Below, piece by piece: positions 41,811 to 50,063 of a DNA stretch of 51,314 bases (positions are counted from its first letter, which is position 1; every line of letters starts with the position of its first letter). The notes beneath the pieces were generated by a model. The model was not told the origin of the DNA. It did not search any database and was given only the letters and a program-made list of their open reading frames with translations. The DNA lies in the NCBI GenBank assembly GCA_913060705.1, contig CAJXTX010000006.1:1-51314 (forward strand). Direction: 5' to 3'. Origin of the DNA: an uncultured Bacteroidota bacterium (GTDB lineage: Bacteria > Bacteroidota > Bacteroidia > Flavobacteriales > Flavobacteriaceae). The position numbers and the translations under genes were made by a program.

Positions 41811-42862
41811 TATTACTAGACCTTCCATATTATCTGAATTACGGGCTACTAACCCTCGGAGTTCTTCTAGCGCTGTATGCCTACAAACGCTGGTGGCAAA
41901 GAAAGGTGCTACGCGCCGCACAGCCCGACCCAGAACTCAGAGCGCTCGTATTTGATCGTTTGGCTCCAGAGCGTTCAAAGGTTCGACCGGTCTTAAAGTT
42001 TATACTCTTGTTCTTGTCGATCGGCCTGCTGTTTGTAGCATTGGCAAATCCGAAAATTGGAACTCAGTTGGGTACCGTAAAACGCGAAGGAGTTGACATT
42101 GTTTTTGCCATAGATGTATCCAAAAGTATGTTGGCAGAAGACATCGCGCCGAATCGGATTGAGAAAGCAAAACGCATCGTGTCTGAGACGCTCAATCAAT
42201 TGACCGGAGATCGCATCGGAATGATCACCTATGCGGCTACTGCATTTCCTCAGCTCCCAATCACCACAGACTACGGGGCCGCAAAAATGTTCTTGCGCGG
42301 TGTGAATACCGATATGATGTCTTCTCAAGGAACGGCTATAAATGAAGCGGTAAAACTTGCAAGTACCTTCTACGATCCACAAGGAGTAACAAGCAAAGTA
42401 CTCGTTTTGCTCTCAGATGGAGAAGATCACAGCGAAGCGGGTATTGAAGCAGCGGGATCGATCGCACAAGAGTCTGGCATCTATATCGTGAGTATCGCTT
42501 TAGGGACTCCAGAAGGGGCTCCTATACCTGAAAAAACCAATGGTAAAGGCCAGAGCTTCAAGAAAGACGCCGATGGTAATGTGGTGATCTCTAAGCGAAA
42601 TGACACCTATCTCATGATGCTCTCTGAGCAGACCTCAGGAACATTTATCGAATCATCAGATACAGCAGAAGCCATTGAAGACCTTAAGTCTTTTTTAGAT
42701 CGACTTGATAAAACCGCTTTTGAAACCCAAACCTATTCGGCTTACAAAGATCAATTTCAATGGTTCATCGGTGCCGCCCTGCTATTATTATTTATAGATG
42801 CAGCATTGTTCGAACGAAAAACGAAAAGTCTAATTTCAAGAATAAGAATACGACGCAAATGA
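41807..42862 (+). CDS. batB: BatB: VWA-domain membrane protein
   Basis: A 351-residue paralogue of BatA with the same layout: two N-terminal helices (residues 5-25 and 60-80), a VWA domain with the metal site AIDVSKSM, ITTDYGAA and LLSDGEDHSEAG, and a C-terminal membrane helix (FQWFIGAALLLLFIDAALF). The start codon is GTG at 41807 inside the batA stop. BatA and BatB probably act as partners in the membrane, but their interaction is inferred from family knowledge. Its last bases hold the batC start (ATGA). Confidence 0.93.
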   Translation: MILLDLPYYLNYGLLTLGVLLALYAYKRWWQRKVLRAAQPDPELRALVFDRLAPERSKVRPVLKFILLFLSIGLLFVALANPKIGTQLGTVKREGVDIVFAIDVSKSMLAEDIAPNRIEKAKRIVSETLNQLTGDRIGMITYAATAFPQLPITTDYGAAKMFLRGVNTDMMSSQGTAINEAVKLASTFYDPQGVTSKVLVLLSDGEDHSEAGIEAAGSIAQESGIYIVSIALGTPEGAPIPEKTNGKGQSFKKDADGNVVISKRNDTYLMMLSEQTSGTFIESSDTAEAIEDLKSFLDRLDKTAFETQTYSAYKDQFQWFIGAALLLLFIDAALFERKTKSLISRIRIRRK

Positions 42863-43704
42863 GAAATTTGATTTTGTTTCTTACGTTGATTCTAGGCGCT
42901 TCTGAGGCATCTCTGGCACAGCAGTCGCCAAAAGAAAGCCTAAAGAACACCTATGAAGGCGTGCTCTTTCTTGATCAATCAGAAAGCAGCAAAGCAGAAC
43001 AATCATTCAGAACTGCGAGCGCACAAGATACCTTGAATGCCATTGCAGACTACAATTTGGGCAATACCCTATTTGAAATTGGGGCAGAGGAAGAGTCCTT
43101 TGGGCATTTTAAGGCGGCTAGCCAAAAGTCAACCAGTGAGAGCCTAAGCCATCAAGCATTTCACAACATGGGAAATGTCTTTATGAAACGAAAGGAGTAC
43201 GAAAATGCTGTTCAGGCGTACAAAGAGGCGCTGAAGAAGAATCCGGATGATGATGAAACACGATACAATTACGCATTAGCAAAAAAAATGCTTGAAGACG
43301 AGCAGCAGCAAAACGATCAGAATCAAGACCAAGATCAGAATCAGAATCAGGATCAAGACCAAGACCAAGAGAATCAAGATCAAGATCAGCAAAATGAAGG
43401 AGGAGATTCTGAAGAGAACGGGGATCAGGACGAGTCAGATTCAGAACAAGATCAGTCTGATAAAGGCGGAGACGATCAACAAGAAAAAGAAGAACAGAAA
43501 AAAGGAGACGGAGATCAAAAGCAAGAACAAGGAAGAAAGCCAGAAGATCAGCGTCAAAATAACACCCCACAACCCCAAGAACTTTCTAAAGAGCAAATAG
43601 AGGCCTTATTGCAGGCGCTTCAAAATGAAGAAAATAAAGTTCAAGAAAAAATGAATGCTCAGAAGGTACAAGGGCGTAAATTAAAAGTGGAAAAAGATTG
43701 GTAA
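42859..43704 (+). CDS. batC: BatC: TPR protein with acidic Gln/Asp-rich region
   Basis: A 281-residue exported TPR protein. I chose the ATG at 42859 (MRNLILFLTL), which overlaps the batB stop by four bases and begins a proper signal peptide; the frame stays open 33 codons upstream but that stretch is not protein-like. TPR motifs occupy about residues 25-145 (YNLGNTLFEIGAEEESFGHF, MGNVFMKRKEYENAVQAYKEAL). A low-complexity, strongly acidic Gln/Asp/Asn/Glu region follows (about 150-240), encoded by a hexanucleotide repeat. The C-terminus (QEKMNAQKVQGRKLKVEKDW) looks conserved. Expected to bind other Bat proteins at the membrane surface. Confidence 0.9.
   Translation: MRNLILFLTLILGASEASLAQQSPKESLKNTYEGVLFLDQSESSKAEQSFRTASAQDTLNAIADYNLGNTLFEIGAEEESFGHFKAASQKSTSESLSHQAFHNMGNVFMKRKEYENAVQAYKEALKKNPDDDETRYNYALAKKMLEDEQQQNDQNQDQDQNQNQDQDQDQENQDQDQQNEGGDSEENGDQDESDSEQDQSDKGGDDQQEKEEQKKGDGDQKQEQGRKPEDQRQNNTPQPQELSKEQIEALLQALQNEENKVQEKMNAQKVQGRKLKVEKDW
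43315..43389 (+). repeat. Degenerate hexanucleotide tandem repeat in batC
   Basis: About twelve imperfect copies of a 6-base unit (GAY/AAT followed by CAR) encode alternating Asp/Asn and Gln residues from about residue 153. The copies differ by synonymous and Asp/Asn changes, so the tract is old or under selection rather than freshly expanded. Length variation between strains is likely. Confidence 0.8.
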
Positions 43705-45497
43705 TGAAACGGCATTTACTTTTTATGGCACTTTTGCTTTCTGCTTTCTTGGGCTTTTCTCAAGAAGAGCAGACTAAGTTTGAGGTGGTCGTAAGTAAAA
43801 ATCGTTTAGGGCTAAACGAACGACTTCGCGTATCGTTTGAGATGAATAAAGACGGAGATCTGTTTGAGCCTCCAGCCTTTAACGATTTTGAAGTGCTGAT
43901 GGGGCCTTCTCAGTCAATCAGCTCTTCATGGATTAATGGGAAGCGAAGCTTTTCGAAATCTTACACCTATGTGCTTAGGCCCAAAAAGCAGGGGCTTCTC
44001 ACCATTAGTCCTGCATTCATCACCATAGAAGGAGAGCGCTATGCCACCGAAGAGAAGAAGGTTGAAATTACAGCCGCTGTGGCGAATCCAAATGCCCCTA
44101 AAACTGCCCAAGATGTCGCCAATGAAAGCCTTTACCTGGTGGCCTCTATTTCTAAGCCGAATCCGTATGAAAACGAGGCCGTGTTGGTTACCTACACCCT
44201 CTACTTTTCTCCTCAAGTTTACATTAACAACTTCGTGCCCGTCGACAATCCGGCCTATAATAATTTCTGGAGTCAAGACATTTCTATAAGCGAATATGAA
44301 ACGCGCAAAACTACTTACAGAAACGAGGTCTTTAATGCAGTCGATCTCAAGCAGGTTGTGCTCTATCCGCAAAAATCAGGTGAGCTTCCTATCGAACCCT
44401 TTTCGCTTGAACTCTATGTTCAGATTCCTACAGGTCGTCGAGACTTTTTTGGAGATCCCATTCTAAGATCAGCAACTAAAGTAGTTTCTGCCGGTTCGTC
44501 AGTGATCAATGTAAAAGCATTACCCGCAGAAGGGCGCCCAGAGAATTTTAGTGGAGCGGTGGGTTCATTTGACTTTAATGCCACTGCAGACAAAACGAGA
44601 CTCGATGCCAACGAGTCCTTACAAATTCGTGTAGAAGTTTCTGGGTCAGGAAACTTAAAACTCTTAAGGCTCCCCGAATTGAATCTACCGTCTTCTTTAG
44701 AGCTGTACGAACCCGAGTTCAGCGATGAGGTAACCGTAAGCGGTAAAGGTATGCGCGGTAAGGTAAGTGAAACCTATACGGTGGTTCCGCGATATGTCGG
44801 AAGTTACCCCGTAGATGCCCTTAGTTTCAATTATTTCGATCCCGAAAAAGAGGAGTATGTCACCTTAGATTCTGATGCAATAAGCATAGAAGTCGAAAAC
44901 GGTCCAACAAGGGCTTCAACCTCTACTTCATCGAATACAACGGCAGCAACGACAGAAATCAGTCCTTCATTAAATGCATCCAACGCCTTTGTTTCAAATG
45001 CCTTTAGCTCTGTTTTTGTACCTATTTCAAAAAGCGCTTGGCCCGGAGGAAAGATTCATCTTTACCTATTATTACTGCTCATTGGAGCTGCTGTACTTAT
45101 AAGTCTTGTGCAGAAATTTGTCCTTTCTACTCAAAGAACAAATGCCTCAAAAATCAAACGCTCTCATCAAAAACGCCTCAAGCAGCTTTCAGATGAAGCC
45201 GAAAAGGCATTGTCTTCTAACGATAAAGATGCCTTCTACGATGCCGTATCCAAAATTTTAGATCATTCATTGTCTCTATTGATCGCTCAAAGCACTATGG
45301 GGATTTCTGAGGATCAACTCAAGGGCCTTCTAGATAAGATCTCGCTCAACGAAGAAGATTCAGGTGAGATAATAGCACTAATGAATAAGGTCAATCTGAT
45401 CAAGTACAGTCCGGCAAGTAGTAGTGATATGAAAACGGACATGAATAGCCTGCGACGCTTGGTAGACTTGATTCAATCAAAAGCGAACGAAAAATGA
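43704..45497 (+). CDS. batD: BatD-family membrane protein
   Basis: A 597-residue BatD protein with a signal peptide (MKRHLLFMALLLSAFLGFS), an extracytoplasmic beta-rich region made of repeated Ig-like parts (about 22-400, e.g. FEVVVSKNRLGLNERLRVSFE and FSGAVGSFDFNATADKTRLD), one membrane helix (about 455-475, LYLLLLLIGAAVLISLV) and a cytoplasmic helical tail. I chose the ATG at 43704, which overlaps the batC stop by one base; a TTG two codons earlier is possible. BatD is common in operons with BatA and BatB; its biochemical role is unknown. Confidence 0.92.
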   Translation: MKRHLLFMALLLSAFLGFSQEEQTKFEVVVSKNRLGLNERLRVSFEMNKDGDLFEPPAFNDFEVLMGPSQSISSSWINGKRSFSKSYTYVLRPKKQGLLTISPAFITIEGERYATEEKKVEITAAVANPNAPKTAQDVANESLYLVASISKPNPYENEAVLVTYTLYFSPQVYINNFVPVDNPAYNNFWSQDISISEYETRKTTYRNEVFNAVDLKQVVLYPQKSGELPIEPFSLELYVQIPTGRRDFFGDPILRSATKVVSAGSSVINVKALPAEGRPENFSGAVGSFDFNATADKTRLDANESLQIRVEVSGSGNLKLLRLPELNLPSSLELYEPEFSDEVTVSGKGMRGKVSETYTVVPRYVGSYPVDALSFNYFDPEKEEYVTLDSDAISIEVENGPTRASTSTSSNTTAATTEISPSLNASNAFVSNAFSSVFVPISKSAWPGGKIHLYLLLLLIGAAVLISLVQKFVLSTQRTNASKIKRSHQKRLKQLSDEAEKALSSNDKDAFYDAVSKILDHSLSLLIAQSTMGISEDQLKGLLDKISLNEEDSGEIIALMNKVNLIKYSPASSSDMKTDMNSLRRLVDLIQSKANEK

Positions 45498-46255
45498 GTG
45501 TTATAAGATACTTCTTCATCTTTCTTCTATGCACGTCCTGGGCAGTATCCCAATCGGATGAACCGAATGATTTATTTGCCCGAGCCAATGAGGCCTATGT
45601 TGCAGAAGAGTACGAAAAAGCAATCTCATTGTATCAAACCATCTTAGGTCAAGGGGTTCATTCAGTAGAGCTCTATCTAAATCTTGGTAATGCCTACTTC
45701 AAAAGTGATAAAACGGCTGCTAGCATACTTTACTACGAAAGAGGATTGCTGTTAGACCCAACAGATGAGCGCATCCTGAATAACCTCACGTTTGCAGAAA
45801 ACCAAAGGCTAGACAAAATTGATCCCCTACCACTTCCTTTTGGGCAACGTGTAGTCAAGAGCTTCTTTTCAGCACTTCCTATACAGATTTGGGCGTTGAT
45901 TAGCATCGTTTTTGGGGTCTCTGGCCTCGTCCTATTTATATACTATCGAAAGGCGAGAAAGCGTCTTTGGATGACGGCCTCAATCCTATTTTATGTCTTA
46001 GCATTTGGAGTGTTTGGGCTCACGTTAAAAGCTAAAAATATTGTCGAGAAAGATCAGTCTGCCATTGTCTATGCCACAAGGGTCTTGGTGCTTTCAGAGC
46101 CTAAAGAAGAGGCTCCGGTGGTATTTGAACTGCACGAGGGTACCAAGGTTCAGATACTAGAACGCTTTCAGGAATATACTCAGATTCGAATTGCCAATGG
46201 GCAGTCAGGCTGGATGAAAGACAGTGAATTGCGTAGAATTAGGCTCAGCAACTAA
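45494..46255 (+). CDS. batE: BatE: TPR and SH3-domain membrane protein
   Basis: A 253-residue protein, last of the operon. It has a signal peptide (ending near WAVSQSD), TPR repeats at about 25-105 (LFARANEAYVAEEYEKAISLYQ, YLNLGNAYFKSDKTAAS), two hydrophobic helices (about 130-150 and 157-177), and a C-terminal bacterial SH3-like domain (VFELHEGTKVQILERFQEYTQIRIANGQSGWM). The SH3 part would lie on the far side of the membrane and may bind cell wall or peptide ligands. Overlaps the batD stop by four bases (ATGA). Confidence 0.9.
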   Translation: MSVIRYFFIFLLCTSWAVSQSDEPNDLFARANEAYVAEEYEKAISLYQTILGQGVHSVELYLNLGNAYFKSDKTAASILYYERGLLLDPTDERILNNLTFAENQRLDKIDPLPLPFGQRVVKSFFSALPIQIWALISIVFGVSGLVLFIYYRKARKRLWMTASILFYVLAFGVFGLTLKAKNIVEKDQSAIVYATRVLVLSEPKEEAPVVFELHEGTKVQILERFQEYTQIRIANGQSGWMKDSELRRIRLSN

Positions 46256-46282
46256 CTGGCTTCTTAGGATCATGAAAATTTA

Positions 46283-46314
46283 AAATGTTATATCTTTCTA
46301 ATAGAATAACATTT
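46283..46314. repeat. Perfect 9-bp inverted repeat before the carbonic anhydrase gene
   Basis: AAATGTTAT (46283-46291) and ATAACATTT (46306-46314) are exact reverse complements separated by 14 bases. The second arm ends 5 bases before the ATG at 46320. It could be an operator or, in the mRNA, a hairpin next to the start. It also covers TAACATTTG, which is close to a -7 box but has one base too many. Confidence 0.55.
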
Positions 46315-46319
46315 GTATT

Positions 46320-46949
46320 ATGCCTACTCAAACCGCTGAAAGTCAATCGAAACTAACGCCAGATGATGCGTTGGCCATGCTAAAGGAAGGGAATCAACGT
46401 TTCTTAAATGGTACTCAAAGAAAACGAGAACTCAATCAACAAGTGATTCAAACGGCACAAGGGCAATATCCTTTTGCCAGCATTGTGGGTTGCATTGATT
46501 CAAGAGTTCCACTATCGCTTATTTTCGATCAAGGCATAGGTTCTTTGTTTAGCGCTAAAGTAGCGGGCAACATCATCAACGATGACATTCTAGGGAGTCT
46601 TGAATTTGCCTGTAAACTTGCAGGTTCTAAAGTTGTGGTCGTTTTAGGACATACCTCATGTGGTGCTGTAAAAGGGGCCTGTGATCAAGCCGAATTAGGG
46701 AATCTCACCGCACTGCTTTCAAAAATAAACCCTGCAGTACTCAACATCAAAGAGCCCCAAAATCCTGAACTCCGCAACTCAAAAAACAGCGAATTCGTAG
46801 ACGCTGTTGCACTCGAGAATGTAAAACTCACCGTTCAGAACATCAGAACCTATTCTAACGTGCTTAGAAGCATGGAAGAGCAAGGAGCCATCAAAATTGT
46901 TGGCGCCATGTACGATGTGAAGACCGGCTCCGTATCTTTTTTAGACTAA
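46320..46949 (+). CDS. Beta-class carbonic anhydrase
   Basis: Interconverts CO2 and bicarbonate. In 209 residues all beta-class zinc and active-site residues are present: CIDSR with C58, D60 and R62, and HTSCGAVKGA with H111 and C114. There is no signal peptide, so it is cytoplasmic. It follows batE by 64 bases and is convergent with a SulP transporter gene only 7 bases away. The two together suggest bicarbonate supply for anaplerotic carboxylation, a pairing seen in marine Bacteroidota; transport of bicarbonate itself is inference. Confidence 0.95.
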   Translation: MPTQTAESQSKLTPDDALAMLKEGNQRFLNGTQRKRELNQQVIQTAQGQYPFASIVGCIDSRVPLSLIFDQGIGSLFSAKVAGNIINDDILGSLEFACKLAGSKVVVVLGHTSCGAVKGACDQAELGNLTALLSKINPAVLNIKEPQNPELRNSKNSEFVDAVALENVKLTVQNIRTYSNVLRSMEEQGAIKIVGAMYDVKTGSVSFLD

Positions 46950-46956
46950 TCGCGGT

Positions 46957-48540
46957 TTAGGATCCTCCTTTATACGGTTCGGTAAAGAAACTAACTAAGT
47001 TGTCTAGGTTTTCTACTACCCCGCGCTGTGAGATCACCTTAAGACTAATGTTGCGCTCCTTCGCTTTGTATCCAAAGTCTTGTATAATTTCTACAATGTC
47101 GTAATCTAAATATTGCGTCTTACGAACATCAATCTCTACAGTGGCTTCGTTTGGAAGGCGCTCTAAGGCATCCAAAATTGCTCCCTTATTGAAGAACGTG
47201 ACTTCTTCTGCAAGAGTCATCTTATAAACTTTAGCGTCTGCATTTGCATCCTCTAAATGCAAAAAGTGTGAGTTTTTAAAGCTGTAATACAAAATGACAA
47301 TCACGCCCACACCCAATCCGAGTGAAATGCCTACCAACAAATCCGTAAAGATGATCCCTACTATAGTTACGATAAAAGGGGCGAATTGTTTGGTTCCGAG
47401 TTGGAACATCTTTTTGAACAAACTTGGCTTGGCTAGCTTGTAACCCACTATCAACAGTACCGATGCTAAAACCGAAAGTGGAATCATATTCAACACTCTT
47501 GGCATCAAAATGACGGCAATCAGCAGCAAAAATCCATGGATAATCGCTGAAAGCTTGGTCTCGTTTTTTGATTGAATATTGGCCGAGCTTCGAACAATTA
47601 CCTGAGTAACCGGGAGACCTCCAACAAGTCCTGAGAAAATATTTCCGACTCCTTGAGCAACGAGCTCTCTATTGGTAGGCGTTACGCGCTTATGCGGATC
47701 AAGCTTGTCGGTTGCCTCTACACTGAGAAGTGTCTCCAAACTGGCGACCAACGCGATCGTAAAGGCAACGATCCAGACTTCTTTACTTCCGATCATTGAA
47801 AATGCCGGAGTGGTAAACTGGGCTGTAAAGTCGGATAAAGATTCAAACACCGGAACATTTACTAGGTGCTCGCTAGATATCGACCAGGTACTATTGTCTT
47901 TAGTGACCATAGCATAAACAATACCTAAAATCACCGCGACTATTGGGCCTTGAATAATAGTGAAGATTTTGGCCTTCTTTGCTAAAACATTGTCCCATAA
48001 CAACATCACCCCAAGGGCGATAAAGGCAATCAATGTGGCTCCAGGGCTGATGAAATCCAAAGTGTCAAACAGCGTTTGAAAGGTGTTCGAACCACTTCCT
48101 TCAGCAAACGCATCGTCACCGATCCAATCTGCATCGTAGCCAAAAAAGTGCGGAATTTGTTTTAAAATGATGATGATCCCTATCCCGGTGAGCATCCCTT
48201 TAATGACCGATGAAGGAAAAAAGTATCCAATAATTCCCGCCTTGGCAATTCCGAGAAGGACTTGTAAGACCCCTGCGATAACCACAGCCACTAAGAATAT
48301 TCTAAAGTCACCAAAAGCCGTGATCGCTGATAAAACAATGGCTGCGAGTCCGGCTGCAGGACCACTCACTCCGACCTGAGACCCGCTAATAGCCCCTACT
48401 ACTATACCTCCAACAATACCGGCAATTAATCCTGAAAACAAGGGGGCTCCTGAGGCAAGGGCTATCCCAAGACACAATGGAAGTGCTACAAAAAATACTA
48501 CAATACTGGCAGGAAAGTCTGCCTTTAAACTTTTAAACAT
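46957..48540 (-). CDS. SulP-family anion transporter with STAS domain
   Basis: A 527-residue inner-membrane transporter. Many hydrophobic helices fill residues 1-420, including LPLCLGIALASGAPLFSGL, the GSQVGVSGPAAGLAAIVLSA substrate-site segment and GLVGGLPVTQVIVRSSANIQS. The C-terminal part (about 440-520) is a STAS-like domain (ATVEIDVRKTQYLDYDIVEII). SulP proteins carry sulfate, bicarbonate or other anions. The neighbouring carbonic anhydrase makes bicarbonate more likely than sulfate, as no sulfate-assimilation gene is near. A small exported protein gene is 42 bases upstream on the same strand. Confidence 0.93.
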   Translation of the reverse strand: MFKSLKADFPASIVVFFVALPLCLGIALASGAPLFSGLIAGIVGGIVVGAISGSQVGVSGPAAGLAAIVLSAITAFGDFRIFLVAVVIAGVLQVLLGIAKAGIIGYFFPSSVIKGMLTGIGIIIILKQIPHFFGYDADWIGDDAFAEGSGSNTFQTLFDTLDFISPGATLIAFIALGVMLLWDNVLAKKAKIFTIIQGPIVAVILGIVYAMVTKDNSTWSISSEHLVNVPVFESLSDFTAQFTTPAFSMIGSKEVWIVAFTIALVASLETLLSVEATDKLDPHKRVTPTNRELVAQGVGNIFSGLVGGLPVTQVIVRSSANIQSKNETKLSAIIHGFLLLIAVILMPRVLNMIPLSVLASVLLIVGYKLAKPSLFKKMFQLGTKQFAPFIVTIVGIIFTDLLVGISLGLGVGVIVILYYSFKNSHFLHLEDANADAKVYKMTLAEEVTFFNKGAILDALERLPNEATVEIDVRKTQYLDYDIVEIIQDFGYKAKERNISLKVISQRGVVENLDNLVSFFTEPYKGGS

Positions 48541-48582
48541 GATAACAATAGAATAAGTGAGAAACTGAAATTATAGACCGAA

Positions 48583-48903
48583 TTACGCTTTCAGTTCTGG
48601 TGGTTCGGATAAGGTTTCACGAACACCTAAAGAGGTCTCACTTGGGGGGTTTTTAGAAACGCTTGCAACATTAGGCGCCATAAAATGACCTCTTGCCGTA
48701 TGGTCTTCAAAAAAGACATCGCTAAGCTGGTCCTTGACTTCAGAAGTTTCATCTGTATCGTTTGCATCCTCTGATTCAAGTTCTAATTGGACCATTTCGT
48801 CCGCAGCGTCAAGCGTATAGATAGAAAATTCAGACGCACAAAACATCAGCAAGAAAAGAGCTGCGATAATGGATTGAAAACGTGATGGCGCTAAAAGATT
48901 CAT
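48583..48903 (-). CDS. Small membrane-anchored or exported hypothetical protein
   Basis: A 106-residue protein with one N-terminal hydrophobic segment (about residues 11-24, IIAALFLLMFCASEF), either signal peptide or anchor. It is followed by an acidic stretch (LELESEDANDTDETSE) and a proline/serine-rich C-terminus ending SEPPELKA. No domain is recognised. It lies 42 bases before the SulP gene on the same strand and has a near-consensus promoter (48951-48922), so it may be co-transcribed with the transporter. Coding is supported by its length in a compact genome, its promoter and its plausible signal segment. Confidence 0.6.
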   Translation of the reverse strand: MNLLAPSRFQSIIAALFLLMFCASEFSIYTLDAADEMVQLELESEDANDTDETSEVKDQLSDVFFEDHTARGHFMAPNVASVSKNPPSETSLGVRETLSEPPELKA

Positions 48904-48916
48904 TCTATTAAATAAG

Positions 48917-48940
48917 TATCATAAATATAACCCTATGATA
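48917..48940. repeat. 7-bp inverted repeat over the promoter of the small exported protein gene
   Basis: TATCATA (48917-48923) and TATGATA (48934-48940) are exact reverse complements separated by ten bases. They flank the -7 box TATATTTA (48929-48922). Such a placement is typical of an operator, but the sequence is A/T-rich and could arise by chance. Confidence 0.4.
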
Positions 48941-48951
48941 ATAGCATGCAA
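48922..48951 (-). promoter_or_regulatory. Near-consensus promoter for the small protein and SulP genes
   Basis: Read leftward, TTG (48951-48949), 19 bases, then TATATTTA (48929-48922), which differs from TAnnTTTG only in the last base. The box ends 18 bases before the ATG at 48903. Confidence 0.45.
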
Positions 48952-49040
48952 AGTCATTCAAGCCCTTTTTGCTTTTAGAGGCCTCTCAAGCTAGAGTCTT
49001 TGAAAATCCTTTACTACTTTTAAGGCCCCAAAACGAGGCG

Positions 49041-50063
49041 ATGATTGCTCAAATCGAAGATTTACTAAAAAAAGTTGAAGCGTTTAAGAGTACAGATCCT
49101 AAAGAGATCGAAGCTTTTAGGATTGAATACCTAGGGAAAAAAGGAAAGCTCAACGATTTATTCGCATCTTTTAAAAATGTAGAGGCTTCTGAGCGCAAGT
49201 CGGTTGGTCAAGCGATCAATCAACTTAAACAGGCCGCCACAGCCAAAGTAGAGCAACTCAAACAAGAGAGCGCTTCCGCTAAGGCCCCTTCTGCAGGACC
49301 TGCATTGGATCTCAGCAGACCCGGGTTTCCTTATGAATTAGGTAGTCGTCACCCCATTAGCATAGTAAGAAATAAGATCGTCGATATTTTCTCTTCTATC
49401 GGATTTGGGGTCTCAGAAGGACCTGAAATTGAAGACGATTGGCACAACTTTACTGCATTGAATTTGCCAGACTACCATCCGGCAAGGGACATGCAAGACA
49501 CCTTTTTCATTCAGACGAATCCGGATATATTGCTTCGCACCCACACCTCATCGGTTCAGGTTCGCCATATGGAAGAGCATCAACCTCCCATTCGAACCAT
49601 TTCTCCAGGAAGAGTATACCGCAACGAGGATATATCAGCGCGATCGCATTGCTTCTTTCATCAGATTGAAGGGTTGTACATTGACAAAGACGTCTCGTTT
49701 GCAGACCTCAAACAGACCCTGCAATACTTCACGACTAAACTCTTTGGAAAGTCTAAGATCAGACTCCGTCCTTCTTACTTCCCCTTTACCGAGCCAAGCG
49801 CAGAGGTAGATGTGTATTGGGGGCTCGAAACTGAAACTGATTACCGAATGACTAAGGGTACCGGTTGGTTAGAGATTATGGGATGCGGAATGGTAGATCC
49901 TAATGTGTTGCGCAACTGCGGAATCGATCCAGAGGTATACTCCGGATATGCCTTCGGTATGGGAATTGATCGTATTGCACTTCTGCTATACCAAATTCCA
50001 GATATCCGCATGTTAAGCGAAAACGACATGCGCTTTTTAGAACAGTTCAAAGGAGTCGTTTAA
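49041..50063 (+). CDS. pheS: Phenylalanyl-tRNA synthetase, alpha subunit
   Basis: Catalytic subunit of the alpha2-beta2 enzyme that charges tRNA-Phe. I chose the ATG at 49041 (MIAQIEDLLKKVE, 340 residues, the usual length); the frame is open 24 codons upstream but those residues do not fit, and a GAGG sits just before this ATG. Visible: the N-terminal coiled coil (about 1-85), RHPISIVRNKIVDIFSSIGF, the class II motif 2 region SPGRVYRNEDISARSHCFFHQIEG, and motif 3 AFGMGIDRIALLLYQI. pheT is not adjacent on the downstream side. The 3' end overlaps the convergent CYTH gene by four bases. Confidence 0.97.
   Translation: MIAQIEDLLKKVEAFKSTDPKEIEAFRIEYLGKKGKLNDLFASFKNVEASERKSVGQAINQLKQAATAKVEQLKQESASAKAPSAGPALDLSRPGFPYELGSRHPISIVRNKIVDIFSSIGFGVSEGPEIEDDWHNFTALNLPDYHPARDMQDTFFIQTNPDILLRTHTSSVQVRHMEEHQPPIRTISPGRVYRNEDISARSHCFFHQIEGLYIDKDVSFADLKQTLQYFTTKLFGKSKIRLRPSYFPFTEPSAEVDVYWGLETETDYRMTKGTGWLEIMGCGMVDPNVLRNCGIDPEVYSGYAFGMGIDRIALLLYQIPDIRMLSENDMRFLEQFKGVV

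Noticed and set aside
42760-42858. Longer batC start within batB
   Set aside because: The first 33 residues are a frame-shifted read of batB; the signal peptide begins at 42859.
43300-43400. CRISPR-like spaced repeats
   Set aside because: Units are 6 bases, contiguous and in frame with batC; there are no spacers or cas genes.
43181-43570. 129-residue open frame opposite batC
   Set aside because: It mirrors the batC hexanucleotide repeat; its Asp/Leu/Ser-rich pattern comes from the repeat and it has no start context or homology signal.
46957-48540. Sulfate permease
   Set aside because: SulP membership alone does not show sulfate transport; the adjacent carbonic anhydrase favours bicarbonate, and there are no sulfate genes nearby.
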